Part shown: positions 1 to 14,211 of the stretch, one piece after another
How positions within the stretch are numbered: the first letter of the stretch is position 1
Layout of the letters: every line of letters starts with the position of its first letter
Assembly: GCA_014706385.1 (NCBI GenBank)
Contig: JACGZH010000001.1
Location: 1,240,001 to 1,304,000 of the forward strand
Direction of reading: 5' to 3'
Origin: Phaffia rhodozyma
Taxonomy: Eukaryota; Basidiomycota; Tremellomycetes; Cystofilobasidiales; Mrakiaceae
DNA: 64,000 bases
Notes under the pieces: generated by a model
Databases searched by the model: none
Told to the model about the DNA's origin: nothing
Seen by the model: only the letters and a program-made list of their open reading frames with translations
Program-made: the position numbers and the translations under genes

Positions 1-1
1 C

Positions 2-1531
2 CCCCGTTCGGTCCACAACGATCATGACGAGACTGATCACTCCGCTGGAGGTTGGGAAACAGATGGGGAGTCCGTCATTTCCGGCGTGCCCAGACCGCGC
101 AGAGGGTCGGAAGCTCAATCCCAGATTGGAAGCTCTCGTCGGCCGACCACATCCTCTAGGGACAATTCATCCGATGTTACACAGACACTATCGGGCCGAG
201 GCCGAGCGCGAACAGAAGAGTTCCGAGGTAACTTGGTCCATGACTGGAGGACGGAACAGCAACAGATGCAACTCCAGCAGCAGTTGCAATCACAAATGCA
301 AATGCACCAACAGCCCGTCCCTGCAATGCCTTCTTTTCCTAGAAACGTTTCGATGCCTTCGAGCACATCATCGATTCAACCGGATCCTTCATGGAATAAT
401 GTAATTCCTACTGGTGGAACAGGCGGTGGTCTGTCCAAAAGCTCTCGGACTCAGATGTCTTTGTCCAACACCCGTCGTCATCATGCCGAAGATCTACCCG
501 CCGGCCCACCATCAACTTTCAACAATGGACCAACTGTTGTTCGAAACGGCGTACAGGCCCTTTCTCGTCAGCCCAACTCGGCAGGTTTAGTCGAACATCG
601 AAACCATCCTCAGTCGATGGCGCCGAACCCGTCCAGGCCGGTGGTTCCTTATCGAAATCGATCAGCTTCGAGCCCCATGGCGTATCAGGCCCAGCAGCAA
701 CAGCAACGTCAACAACAGAAGGACTTGGCTCATCCCCCTATGCCGTCGTCGTCGCCCCCGACCACAATGACACCCCAAGAGTCCTCAATCTCATCTACCG
801 AGGCGCTGGTTGAACAATTAGTCATAGGACCGACGAACTCGTCCAAGTCATCTCTGGCCAACTCAGGAAGAGAAGTCGACAAGCGAGCGAGCGGAGAGAG
901 TACGTCGACTTCGATCTCAGACGAAAGTCAATCGTCCCCGGCGACACCTTTTGGAAGCAGCGGGCCCAGGCGAAACATTCCGGTGAGGATGGGTAGCGAG
1001 GATTCAAACACTCAGATGACATCTTTGAAGAATCTTACTGGTCCGACAACGATGATGCGGATTCATTTCGAGGATGATGTGCTCATGATTAACGTACCCG
1101 TAGATAGTGAGATAGAGAGCTTAAAAACGAGAGTGTTCAAAAAGAGTTAGTCGAAAAAAATCACCTCACTGCTCTTCTCTGTTGCTCTTGTTGTTGGGTA
1201 CATGGTTTGTTGACTTCTTTCCTTGCCTTATGTGACAAATTTGATTCCAGTCGCTCGGGGGCGGCCTGAATATAACAGCAAACGACTTCAGATGAAGTAC
1301 CGAGACTTGGATGAAGACCTTGTTCTGTTGAAGTTAGTCCCTCTTACATACTTCTTTTCTTCTCTTTTCTTTTGGGATCTTGTTCAATAACAAGTATTCT
1401 CGTTCGCATCTTCACTCTTTTCTGCTACAAATAGAACACAAGAGGACTGGGAAGTGTGTATGGCAGACCTTGATTCACAACAGATCGAGCTGGAAGCGAC
1501 CTTACTTGATCCTCTTTCCGGTCGAGCTTGA
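2..1531 (+). CDS. CDC24: Cdc24-like RhoGEF, C-terminal part with PB1 domain (5' end outside window)
   Basis: Exons 2..1145, 1251..1332 and 1435..1531; the frame is open from the window edge, so the N-terminus lies upstream. About 440 residues are visible. The first ~345 are low-complexity (Gln runs such as QQQMQLQQQLQ, many Ser/Pro) and fit the linker after a PH domain. The last ~90 form a PB1 domain: a basic/hydrophobic start (MMRIHFEDDVLMINVPV), then after intron 1 the acidic OPCA loop YRDLDEDLVLLK and WEVCMADL at the end. Cdc24, the Cdc42 exchange factor for polarity, ends in a PB1 that binds Bem1. The stretch VHDWRTEQQQ before the linker also resembles basidiomycete Cdc24. The catalytic DH domain is not in view, so another PB1-ending protein such as Bem1 cannot be fully excluded. 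Confidence 0.7.
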
Positions 1532-2461
1532 TGTCGCTACCTCGTCATTTCCTTTGTCTAAATATTCATTTTATAGTCGTCAACTGCGTCCATCTTACAC
1601 ACAGCCCTCCCTCCCTCGTTCTTTTACATCGTACGTCAATTCAAGCTACGACATACCTCGGTCACCTCTTCGGTGTCTTCTTAACTTCTTCTTTTACGCC
1701 ACGCCTTGTCTATTCTTGGATTGCATTCCTCCTTCCCCGTTCATCTCCAGCATCCACTCGACCGCTCGTCATTGCCCATACCCTTGCACCCTCTTGTAGT
1801 TTTAACATGCGCCTTTATTCTCTCTCTCTCTTTTTTGGGCTTCACTATCCTTGAGCTCCCCCACCTCTCGCATCTTTCTTCTCTTTTTCTTCCTCCACCT
1901 TCTTCTGGTAGTTTATAATCCATTTTCATTCACTCGTCCTCCACTCACTGCCTGTTTTTGGTCCGCATCATTCATCATCTGTTTTCGCTCTCACCTTTTC
2001 TTTCGGCCATACCCGCTTTTTGACCCTCCTTTTCTTTGACTCGTCGCAGTATTTTCTTCTCCCATCCTCTGGTCTTCCTCCGATGTGTCACTCTTCTAGA
2101 AGTTTTTGATCATTAGTGTTCCAATCGAGCTTCAGATAACAGAATCCCTTCTGGATAACATATACTTTATCCTCTCACCCTCTTTCCGAGTTTATCTCCT
2201 TCTTCTCTTCGATTATCCTCTTCTCAATACGACTTTACGACAGGCTTTCACTATTCTCATCATATCATGGTCCATTTTTTGAAGTTCTTTGCGTAGAAAA
2301 CGCTTGAGGTGTTCGAGGGCTGAGAATCTGGACGTCACGTGACTTTATCAGGCAAGACGCTCATATGGAATCCTCTTTACATCTTTCTCACTTTCTTCTT
2401 CTCAGCAACCACACACTTTTTCTCCTTTGGTTTCTTTATTCCTTTTCCCACTTTTTCCTAA
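1532..2461. promoter_or_regulatory. Intergenic: CDC24 3' region and SES1 upstream region
   Basis: About 930 bases without a credible gene. Most of it is CT-rich on the + strand (for example 1800-2060), the usual look of promoter and 5'-leader DNA in this window. Open frames here are low-complexity Ser/Phe/Leu products of the pyrimidine tracts and were not taken as genes. Confidence 0.5.
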
Positions 2462-5286
<2,825 letters not shown>

Positions 5287-5682
5287 AGTACGCACAACGG
5301 TGATTTCTTCTAGTCAGATCTTGGCACAGAAGGAAGGCCCTCGATCGCGAGATGAAACAGCTGAAGAAGGAAGAGAGGAAGGTTATCTACTACATATTAT
5401 GGGATTTTTCTTGTTCACTTCTGATTCTAAGGGCAATTCTTTCAACATCTTATACGGGTTGAAGCTCATAACCAAGCGATAATTATCTGGGTGATACATC
5501 GTTATATGGCTGTACTTCAAGTGAAACCAAAACCATCATCACATGTTAGTATGAATCAGAGTCTTTTGATAAAAGGAGAAGAAGAAGAAGGAAGATACGA
5601 AGAAAATGAACGGACTGGTACAAGATTTGCTACAGTAAGACCTTCCAATCAAGAAAGGCAAGAGACCTGAACTCGACTAGCT
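5287..5682. other. Convergent 3' region of SES1 and RAD10
   Basis: The stop codons of two converging genes lie 396 bases apart. A/G-rich runs (GAAGAAGAAGAAGG near 5580) and AT-rich stretches fit 3'-UTRs and polyadenylation sites. No gene is recognised. Confidence 0.5.
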
Positions 5683-7323
5683 CTATAAGGGCCCTTTAGC
5701 TAGCACGTCCTTCAGTATTTCTACCTCCTCATCGTCCGGCCAATCTGGGGATTCTGCCCGAGAAGTCAACGCAGAGTCCTCCGGTTTATTACTCAATGGA
5801 GGCGAGGCGGACCAGGACGTTGAACGTGTTGATTCTGCATCTTCCAACTCTGGGTCTTGTCCATCTTCAGACGGCCAATCAGGCGAAGGATCCCTTTCAG
5901 TCTCCTCTTCAACTTCATTTTGTCCTACCTTGGTTGATTCCCCGTTATCTTTCAGATTAGACTCGCCACTATCGGTCTCTCTACGTTTCTGACGTGTTCC
6001 TTGGAGATCTACCGGCTGATCGACTCCCTTTCGCTTGTTTATGGACGATCCTCTGAGTGGAGCGGTAAAGGCCTCGACCAATCGGCGAACTTTCACGTCT
6101 CCTAACCCAGGGCACAGCGAAATTTCTTCGCGACTGGCATGGACCATTTTTGAGAAAGCCTGTTCTCAGAGTAGTAGACAAACATGATAGATGTCGGATG
6201 ATCGATGAGGACAAGAATGGATACAGAGGTCTCTTGTTAGTCATTCACTTGTGCATTCCGTCAGACAGTTCAGGTTTACGAGAAGGAGAAGAACAAACCC
6301 CAAAGCTACTGCTCAATGTCAAGACATCCGTCCGATTGACACCTCTGACGGCAGTGAGCGCCTTGTTTAGATGAGAGGCATAATCCTTGGACGTTCTCTC
6401 CTGAAGGATTGTCGGTGGCTTGGTCTCGTACAGCTTATAAGTTGCGATGTACTGTCCTGCTTCCTCCGGACTGGTCAAGATTTGACCGAAGCAGATCGGA
6501 TGATTGAGGATTCAGTTGAGCAGGCCTGAGTCATAACGAGGCTTAAGGGAGAGAGTGAAGATAGACATACGTCCAGGCAATCACAACAGTTAAGTTATTG
6601 ATTATGCAAATCTTGGTGATCTCTCTGATAGGATCCTGATGATCATTCTAGATTACGACCGCGCCAGATTGACACACAGCAAACAAGCCCCACTCGATGT
6701 ATTAGTTAGCGTTTGGACAGACGACGGAAGTTACAGAGAGGAAACTCACTACATCACACATGATCAGTAGAATTCTTAACGCGTACATGTTTCCTAACTT
6801 TTCTATTCGCTGGTGAAGATACTCTGGGTGAAGTCGATGATATCTCAACCTAGAAGAAAACAGTTTTTGAATTTGAGCTTATCTCTGTGGTTGTATGCAG
6901 ATCTACTAAGTCAGAAAGCGAAGGGTTAAAATCAAAATAGAAAAGCTAACGAGAGGTATAGTAGACCAGTCTGGAGACCGACAACATAATCTGGGACGAC
7001 ATCCCCGTACTCCCACTGGACGTTCCGGATATGTGGGATGATGGGATTTCCCCTCTGAAGACATGAAGATAGATGTCAGTCACGAGCAATGACCTCATTA
7101 CATAAATGCACGATCATCTTACCTGTCTAGCAGAAACAACGATAGAATTTTTGACAGGTTGAAATGCAGCTGCCGTGGTCGTAATTGAGGTCGTAGTATT
7201 GGCCGGAATAGTAGACTTGTTAGTCGAGGGGGATGTGGATGAAGTCTCTGGTTGCTTGGAGTAATTGTTCAGCCCAGACCGCAGGTTTGCCGGCGCCAAC
7301 GGAGCAAGCACCTTTGGAGGCAT
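5683..7323 (-). CDS. RAD10: DNA repair endonuclease subunit Rad10/ERCC1
   Basis: Six exons in transcription order: 7323..7123, 7054..6951, 6849..6750, 6647..6571, 6470..6299, 6159..5683 (376 residues). The central domain begins [17 protein letters not shown] and continues [26 protein letters not shown] and [16 protein letters not shown], the nuclease-like fold of ERCC1. It ends in helix-hairpin-helix sequence around [11 protein letters not shown] and [19 protein letters not shown] (about residues 190-250). Rad10 has no nuclease activity of its own. It pairs with Rad1/XPF to cut 5' of lesions in nucleotide excision and crosslink repair. The N-terminal ~65 residues are Ser/Thr-rich. The ~120-residue acidic C-terminal tail goes beyond the usual family end, carries a basic NKRKG...RQKRR stretch and a duplicated SPDWP motif. 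The first ATG in frame at 7323 was taken as start. EAF3 is divergent, 244 bases away. Confidence 0.93.
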
Positions 7324-7567
7324 TGGTGTCAACTCGTAGTACAGATATCAGCGAACAGAAAGATAAGCAGGCAAGATTAGAGTACAGAAGCGTTCGGCGA
7401 CGATGATGATGGTGACGGTTGATGATGGACAAGCGGCAAAGGCCAAGGTGTAGATTGAGAAGACTTTGAACGCGTCCAATTCCTTTGTCGACCTCAAACA
7501 ACCATATACTTCCCTCGTTTGAGCGACCCATCAAACCAGTTATCTTCTATTCTTCCTCTTTGGCTTC
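7324..7567. promoter_or_regulatory. Shared divergent promoter of RAD10 and EAF3
   Basis: Only 244 bases separate the two start codons, so upstream elements of the repair gene (-) and the chromatin gene (+) must overlap here. I recognise no specific operator. Confidence 0.55.
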
Positions 7568-9344
7568 ATGTCGACCACGTTCTCACAGGGAGAACAAGTC
7601 CTCTGCTTTCATGGTCCTCTTCTCTATGAGGCTAAAGTATGTTCCTTCTTTACTTTCGCCTCTTTCAGTCAAGAGCTCACCGCAACTTTATCTTCTCTCG
7701 CGCGTCTATCTTTGTCCTTCTCTTTGTGATCTATCTAAAACCCAACATCGCACTCATATTCGAATACTTGATCTATCAGATCCTCAAGGTGACCGAGAAG
7801 ACTAAGCCTTCGGCTAAGCAAGCAGATGATCACGGCCCTCTGTATCTCGTGCATTACAAGGGTTGGAAACAGAGGTTCGTCTTCATTCAAGGTTTTACCT
7901 CTATCCGAGATTTTATAGTTCAACTAACTTGCATGTTTTCGACCTTGGCCTCCTCAAATGGATCTTTCACTTGCTCATCACGTATCCTTCAATAGTTGGG
8001 ACGAGAATGTGCCTTCTTCGAGGCTCATTAAGTTTGACCAAGCTGGGCTCGCTAAGCAGAAAGAATTAATCGACAAAGCTAAAGCGACGGCAGCTCCTCC
8101 ACCACCAGTCGTTACAGCAGCACCCACAGGCAGAGCGAGTTTAGGAGGCTCAACAACAGGGCCTCAGAAGGGAGGAAGGAAGTCAGAGGGAGCTGCTGGA
8201 GTAGGACGAAAAAGAGCCAGAGATGGAGACGTGGTCAGTCTTCTCTGTCTTTGTTTCCCAATCACAGTCTTTCTTCTCTGTTGATTCATTCGAGACTGTA
8301 TCTTTTAGGAGGGAGAACCTGCGAAACGACTGGACATCAAAATTCCGATACCTGAACCGCTGAAGGTTCAGCTGGTGGATGATTGGGAAAATGTCACGAA
8401 GAACAATCAGGTCCGTTCCAAGCATCCTCTCCCTATCTCGAATCGTTCCTTCTTTCTATCTTTTGCAAGAATGAAAGAGAGTACTGAATTTGTCTGAGTG
8501 TGCTTCTCGCCAGATTGTTCCGTTGCCAAAAACGCCCAATGTAGCCGAGCTGATCCAAGAATACAGGAATTACGCGCTTGCTGCACTCGAAGCCGCCACA
8601 GCCTCCAGGAAGGTTGATATTCCGTTCGTCTTTCCTTCTTGTTGACCTGCTTGTGTTTCAAAGTGTACTGACATTTGCTAGCACCTCAACATGAAACGGC
8701 TTTCATACGACTCTTGAATGGGAACCGATGTCCAATCAGTCGATCAATAGCAATTCTGACTGAAGTCTTGTCTGGCCTTCAGCTATATTTTGACAAGTCA
8801 CTTGGAGCAAACCTGCTGTACCGGTTCGAAAGACAGCAATATCTATCCCAGCGAAGAGACCATTATGCGATTTCCAAAGGTCAGGTCACTACTGGCGAAG
8901 AGTTCGAGCCGAGTAAGATTTATGGCGCGGAGCATTTGCTGAGACTTTTCGGTCGGTCTCACTTTTCTAATCTCTTTCTATGCGTCTAGCATCCACTTTA
9001 TGAGTTTTTTTTTCGTTCGTTGTCTCACTTCTCTTTTATCGTGTCGAATATTGTTGAAGTAAATTTGCCAAGTTATCTCGCGGGGAGCAACATGGATGCC
9101 GAGTCCGTCAACATTCTCCGAGATCAAATTCAAGATTTTATGAAGTTAGTCATCTTCTTGTGGTCTACCGTCTCTTCGCTCAAAGAGAGGAAGGATATAG
9201 CTCATCATCTCTCTGTCTTTTTTAAACTTGGCCTTCAAACCTGCCTGAACAAATCGTAGGTGGATGATTAGAGAGCAACGAAGGATCTTTGCGGCAGAGT
9301 ACGAATCCACAACGACGAGCTATATAAACCTTACGCGGACATAA
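7568..9344 (+). CDS. EAF3: Chromodomain-MRG protein Eaf3/MRG15
   Basis: Eight exons: 7568..7636, 7780..7874, 7996..8233, 8309..8410, 8514..8623, 8740..8951, 9060..9144, 9260..9344 (331 residues). The N-terminus is a chromo-barrel: QVLCFHGPLLYEAKILKVTE, then LVHYKGWKQSWDENVPSSR. A Pro/Ala/Gly-rich linker holds a basic GRKRAR signal. The MRG domain covers the C-terminal half (IVPLPKTPNVAELIQEY, GLQLYFDKSLGANLLYRFER, YGAEHLLRLFVNLPSYLAG, MKWMIREQRR). Eaf3/MRG15 reads H3K36 methylation and belongs to the NuA4 acetyltransferase and Rpd3S deacetylase complexes in the nucleus. The exon 5/6 junction (GTTCGT at 8624, acceptor CAATCAG at 8739) was chosen because it is the one that restores the conserved phase; the nearer acceptor at 8681 leads to a stop. 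Confidence 0.93.
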
Positions 9345-9717
9345 GAGGTCTTGGGGTGGAAAAAGCTCGGCGAAGGGAATAGAACCTTTTTCTTTTTTTA
9401 ATCCTTCTCTTCACTCTTATCTTCTTCCTGATTCTCTTCTCTGCCTTTAACCATCGCTCTCCGCGGGCTGCTTCGTTTGCGATGTAACATCTGTTGTAAC
9501 AGTATTTTGGATGGTCAACATAGGAGATTTTCATTGATCTCAAATCGTTTGAGACAGTCAGATAGTCATCTCATTCATTCGCCTGAACTGTCATAAGCAA
9601 AAGTGGTATCTGGTTCCATGAAGCATTTCAGAGTTAGAGATTGAACACGAAGAGAAAAAAGAATAATTCGATCAGATGAATATGAAGAAACCGAACGAAT
9701 AAACGGTCCGAGCATGT
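9345..9717. other. Convergent 3' region of EAF3 and TSC10
   Basis: Stop codons lie 373 bases apart on opposite strands. The region holds TTTTTCTTTTTTTAATCC and other AT-rich runs typical of 3'-UTRs. No further gene is seen. Confidence 0.5.
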
Positions 9718-11438
9718 CTAGTTGAAGAATCCATCGGCTTGTAGCTTTTGAAGATACTCTGCCCGATAATCTCTGACCTGTTTGTCAGCCCATATTCTCC
9801 AGATTGGGATTCCGATCTTACCACGATAACAAACGCATATACACAAACACATACCAAGAGTCAGATCGGCTTTGCTTCAAACGATCGAAAGAAAGAAGAA
9901 GGAACGTACACGACCGATGAACGATAGCAAGGTATCAAGGACAACTCCATTAGATGGAGCTAATCCACCGGCAGATGATCGGAAAATCTCAGTCGCGATA
10001 TCGTACGATATATGAAACTGTCCCTTTTCGAGACCTAAATCCAATTCATCGTTCCCGAATGAACAATATGTCAGTCAGCTCTATTCTGCGATGAAGAAAG
10101 TGGATGTACATAACCCAAAGAAACTTCCAGGCTACAAACAGCGAGGACAATAATAAGTGAGAGACAAGAGCAGCTACAGCCGAGAGACAAACCTTTATAG
10201 AGATGAGAAGCAACCTTGGCTGGCATGAGCGGCTCGTCGCTTCCTTCTATAATCCTGCAGAGTTGCGGCTTTGTGGTGTTTTCTTTCTCAAATCCGGGAG
10301 TAATGATCCCAGCGGGGAAGAAGCAGTGAACGTCAATTCCGACGAGCTGAAGCTCATTTCGAAGCGCGTCCGAGAGACCACGAAGCGCATATTTTGCGGG
10401 TGAATAGGATGAATAGCCAGCAAAGGACAAGAAGGACAGGGTAGAAGCTACAAAGACAAGCTTGGGTGGTGATGAAGGCGGTCCAGCTTTGGAAGTGGAG
10501 GGTGACAGGATCTGACGGGCGATTAGTTGAGCAGCAGCTCTGGATGTCCAGAGCGCGGTATAGTAAGACTGGTCGATCGTTGAAGTAAAGTCAGAATCCG
10601 GTTGAGAGAGGAAGAAGCCTGGGTAGGAAGCCTATGCGAGGGATGAATCACAAGAGTTCAGTTTGGTTTGGACACGGCTGTGAAACGCCAGACAGAAAAG
10701 CGACATACACCGGCGCACATGAATACGGCATCTGCCTTATTTTCTGGATGATATTTTATGGCTTGCTCCAAAGCTTCCCGGGCACCAGTAGAAGAAGACA
10801 AGTCGCCCGAGATGGCGTGGAGATGTGATTGAGAGGATGACGAGACAGGCTAGGGTTGATTCAAACAGTCAAAACAATCATTCTTTCAGCTCTTTCCTAT
10901 GTATTATCTGTTGATACAACCCCTGGAAGACACAATCTGAGGAGGTGATCCAACCTTGAGCTTCTCAATCGCTTCATCTAGGCGTTGCTGGTTTCTGGCA
11001 ATTATGGTGACATCCGCCCCCCTTTGCAAGAGAAGAGCCGCTAGCTCGAATCCCAGCCCAGAGGAACCACCTGTTGGGAACGTTACAGAGATTAGATCAG
11101 GAAATCTGAGTGTTAATGCAACAGCGGGTTGTTATCAAGATGAGACTTGCCGGTCACGATACAATGCTACATTTCATCACAACAAATGAACATGGCATAT
11201 CAGAGAACGTATTTGCATGTCAGGAGACAATAAGCTGTGAGCGAGGAGCTGGTGATAGAACGGAGATGAGGAATAAGAGGAGTAGGCTGACCTTGCCCTT
11301 TGCATTCCACTTTGGTTTCAAAATTGAGAACATGATGTGCAACCCAGCCAAAAGAGTGATTCCTATAGCGAGGGTGAAAACAGGGAACTGATCAAGATTG
11401 ATGATTTTGTTTAGATTCCCTGTCCTCAAGAAAGACAT
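9718..11438 (-). CDS. TSC10: 3-ketodihydrosphingosine reductase
   Basis: Seven exons: 11438..11292, 11166..11151, 11070..10955, 10849..10709, 10631..10193, 10034..9910, 9777..9718 (347 residues). A hydrophobic N-terminal segment (VFTLAIGITLLAGLHIMFSI) should anchor it in the ER. The Rossmann nucleotide motif is CIVTGGSSGLGFELA, followed by a charged ADVTIIARNQQRLDEAI. Catalytic Tyr and Lys sit in YSSYSPAKYALRGLSDALR, then GIDVHCFFPAGIITPGFEKE as in the KDSR/Tsc10 subgroup of short-chain dehydrogenases. The enzyme uses NADPH to reduce 3-ketosphinganine to sphinganine, the second step of sphingolipid synthesis. Exon 2 is only 16 nt, and the intron after it begins with GC, not GT. That intron splits the Gly codon of the TGG motif. 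CCA1 is divergent, 279 bases upstream. Confidence 0.93.
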
Positions 11439-11717
11439 CTGGGAATTGTCGTCTGCTTGTGGTTTTCTCGAGGAGTTCCGAGTGAAGGTGAGAATCCTGA
11501 TGGAGGCTATAGAAAATCGTTGTATGGACTAGGAGAATGAACTACAAAGATTTATAGTCTTTTCTTGTGGATTTCTGTCCATAAATTCTTCAAATCCTAT
11601 CATCATCAGCATCATCAATCGTCACTCAGAGACTCTTCCTTCTCTACAACAGAGCTTGACTCTTCGTCTCTTGTTTACCTTCTTCTGTCTGGTTCCAGCT
11701 CGACACATTTCGGTTGG
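11439..11717. promoter_or_regulatory. Shared divergent promoter of TSC10 and CCA1
   Basis: 279 bases between two divergent start codons. The half near CCA1 contains a CATCATCAGCATCATC run and CT-rich DNA; no specific binding site is recognised. Confidence 0.5.
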
Positions 11718-14211
11718 ATGAGACTGCCAGCCAACACACTCCCTTATATCAGAACCAGGCCATCACCGTACATCATCAGACCGCATATCAAGACGTTCAC
11801 CTCCTCCGTGCCCTCCACGTTCATTCTACCTTTTGATAAAGCGAACCGAAAGATGATCAATCAAAACAGAAAGATTGAGCTCACACCGGCGGAAGACAAG
11901 CTGTGTGGTCTGTTGGAAGAGTTTAGAGAGTTTATCGCAAAGACAGAACCGTCAGGTCCTCAAGTAGAATGCAGAATTGCAGGAGGCTGGGTCCGGGACA
12001 AGGTTCGTTTCTTTCAACCCACTTATGAAAGGTATCTGACGGTTCGTTGGCAGTGATTGATGTGTATATCTGGTTAATTCACTCAGCTCCTCTCTCTACC
12101 ATGTGATGACATCGATCTCGCACTCTCCAACCATACCGGTCACCCATTCGCTATTGCCTTTTCTTCATTTCTCTCGAATCATCATCCAGAGATTCCCCGG
12201 ACGTCCGTCGCAAAGATCGAGTCTAATCCGGAACAGAGCAAACATCTCGAGACTGCCAAGCAGGTTATCATGGGTCTCGATCTGGACTTCGTGAATTTGA
12301 GAAACGAAGAATACACGGATGGCAGCAGGATCCCTAGTGAAATGGTAGGTAGGCAGGCAGGCCAGCACTCTTCTTGAACCTGATGGCCCTCTCTTCATGA
12401 ACGCTCATAAGATGTTCGCGCTTTTGTTGGCGAACGACGCCGTCAGAAATTTGGGACACCTCTAGATGATGCGCTCCGCCGAGACATCACCATCAACTCT
12501 CTGTTTTACAACGTGCACACTCGAGCTGTCGAAGATCACACGCAGATGGTTCGTCTATGCAGAGCCTTTACATCTGAGCGAGCGTGTTTGACCCAGACGG
12601 AGCGTTTTCTTCCTTTCTCTTCCTCTTTTTTAACACTCATCTCTTATAGGGTTTGACCGATCTTGAGCATGGTTTGATCCGAACTCCAATCGAGGCGCAC
12701 AAGACCTTTGAGGACGATCCGTTGAGGTTGATCAGATGCGTGAGGTTTGCCAGTCGGTATAACTTTGAGCTCACGGATGACATTCGAGAGGCATGCAAGG
12801 ATGATGCGCTCAAGAAAGGACTCAGAGAACGGATCAGTAGAGAACGTGTCGGGATAGAGATTGAGAAGATGTTTGGACGTTCGTTTCAATCTCGCGTTTC
12901 TTCTACCTCTTTTATTGTGTTCCATAACTCTGGAAAAATGCTTCGACCGAGCTGATGAGAATCCTGAATTGTGATACTGCAGACAAGAATGCGCTCTACG
13001 CATTTAGTCTGATCGATTCTCTTGATCTGTACGACTCAATCTTTGTACTCCCACCTGTTCTCGCCTCAACCCAGACTGCTTCGCCCGGACCTCGGTCGAC
13101 CGCATTGGTTGCCGGCTATGTCCTCTCTCACTTTCTGTCGTCATCACCTTTGCCCCAACCGGCCCGGTTAGAATCTGGAGAGGAGCTTCCAGTCCCGGCC
13201 AAGGCTCTGTTTGCTCATATCAACCAGGATGACATCAGAAAAAAGTTGTTTTTGGCAGCTTGCGCAGCGCCTTGGAAAAATGTTCGAGTCAAGGTGAAGA
13301 AGACTGAGCAAAGCGCGCCAGAGATGTTGATCAAGGAGGCTATCAAGGTGCGTAGGGATGTTTTAACAAGGGAATCTCAAACTGAAGGTGGCTTTTCGAA
13401 ATCTGACAATCTTGATATATACAAACAGCTAAGTGGAGCAGAAGCACAGTTTGTATCTAAGTTATATCAGTCCGAGCGTCCAATCCATGCTATCTCTACA
13501 GGGGACGCTTCTGACCCGAGACGCAGGTCGACTATCGGTCAGTCTGTGGATACAACCCTGTTTTTTTGTTCTTTCACTCAACATGAAAATTATCCTTTTT
13601 AAAATCAAAATAAAGGGAACGTCCTTCGGATGCCTTATGTGCATGACCCGTCTAAGAGCACCACATGGGATGTCTCTGTGTTCTGGAGTATGCTGATGGA
13701 GCTCGTACCGCTATACCAAATAGAGACAAACGCCTTCCGACGTGAGTGTCATGATCCTATCTTTCTGATACATGTGTGTGTGAAAATGTCTCACATCAAC
13801 GAACTAGATGCTAAAAGGCTTCTACTCTGGTTGTTGCGACCCTCTCTGAAAACACAAACGGACTCACTTATTTACCCAATACACATATGACCTCCAGAGG
13901 AAGCTAAAGAAGTGGTCGAAAGGTTCAACAGATTCACGGATGACGTTGTCCGATTGGAACTTCCCGCGGCAATCGAGTCCAAGCCGATGATGGACGGGAA
14001 CGCCATCCAGTCTTCTCTTGGCCTGCCGGGTGGACCGATGATAAAAACGATATTGGACAAGGTTGTGTCTTGGGGATTTGATCATCCGACGAGTTCGGTT
14101 GAGGAATGCGAGATTTGGATGAAGGATGAGTTCGCCAAGGGAAATTTCGGGATCATTTCAGAGAGTGGTGGAGCTGTCGGCAAGGGCAAAAGGAAACCAA
14201 AAGCCGCTTAG
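11718..14211 (+). CDS. CCA1: CCA-adding enzyme (tRNA nucleotidyltransferase)
   Basis: Eight exons: 11718..12002, 12087..12344, 12447..12548, 12650..12878, 12983..13347, 13429..13537, 13616..13741, 13898..14211 (595 residues). The class II head domain is clear: VECRIAGGWVRDKLLSLPCD with the metal-binding CDDIDLAL pair, then KFGTPLDDALRRDITINSLF, YNVHTRAVEDHT, and the template motif EDDPLRLIRCVRFASRYNFE. It adds CCA to tRNA 3' ends in nucleus/cytosol and mitochondria. The first ~45 residues are basic and Ser/Thr-rich with few acidic residues, like a mitochondrial presequence. A second in-frame ATG at 11853 would make a form without it. The intron 13348..13427 region (81 nt, stop-free) could be retained. 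The C-terminus is Lys-rich. Confidence 0.93.

Noticed and set aside
8613..8740. Apparent frame break in the MRG domain of EAF3
   Set aside because: The nearer acceptor at 8681 gives a stop, but donor 8624 and acceptor 8739 restore a perfect MRG sequence (KVDIPRSIAILTEVLSGLQL).
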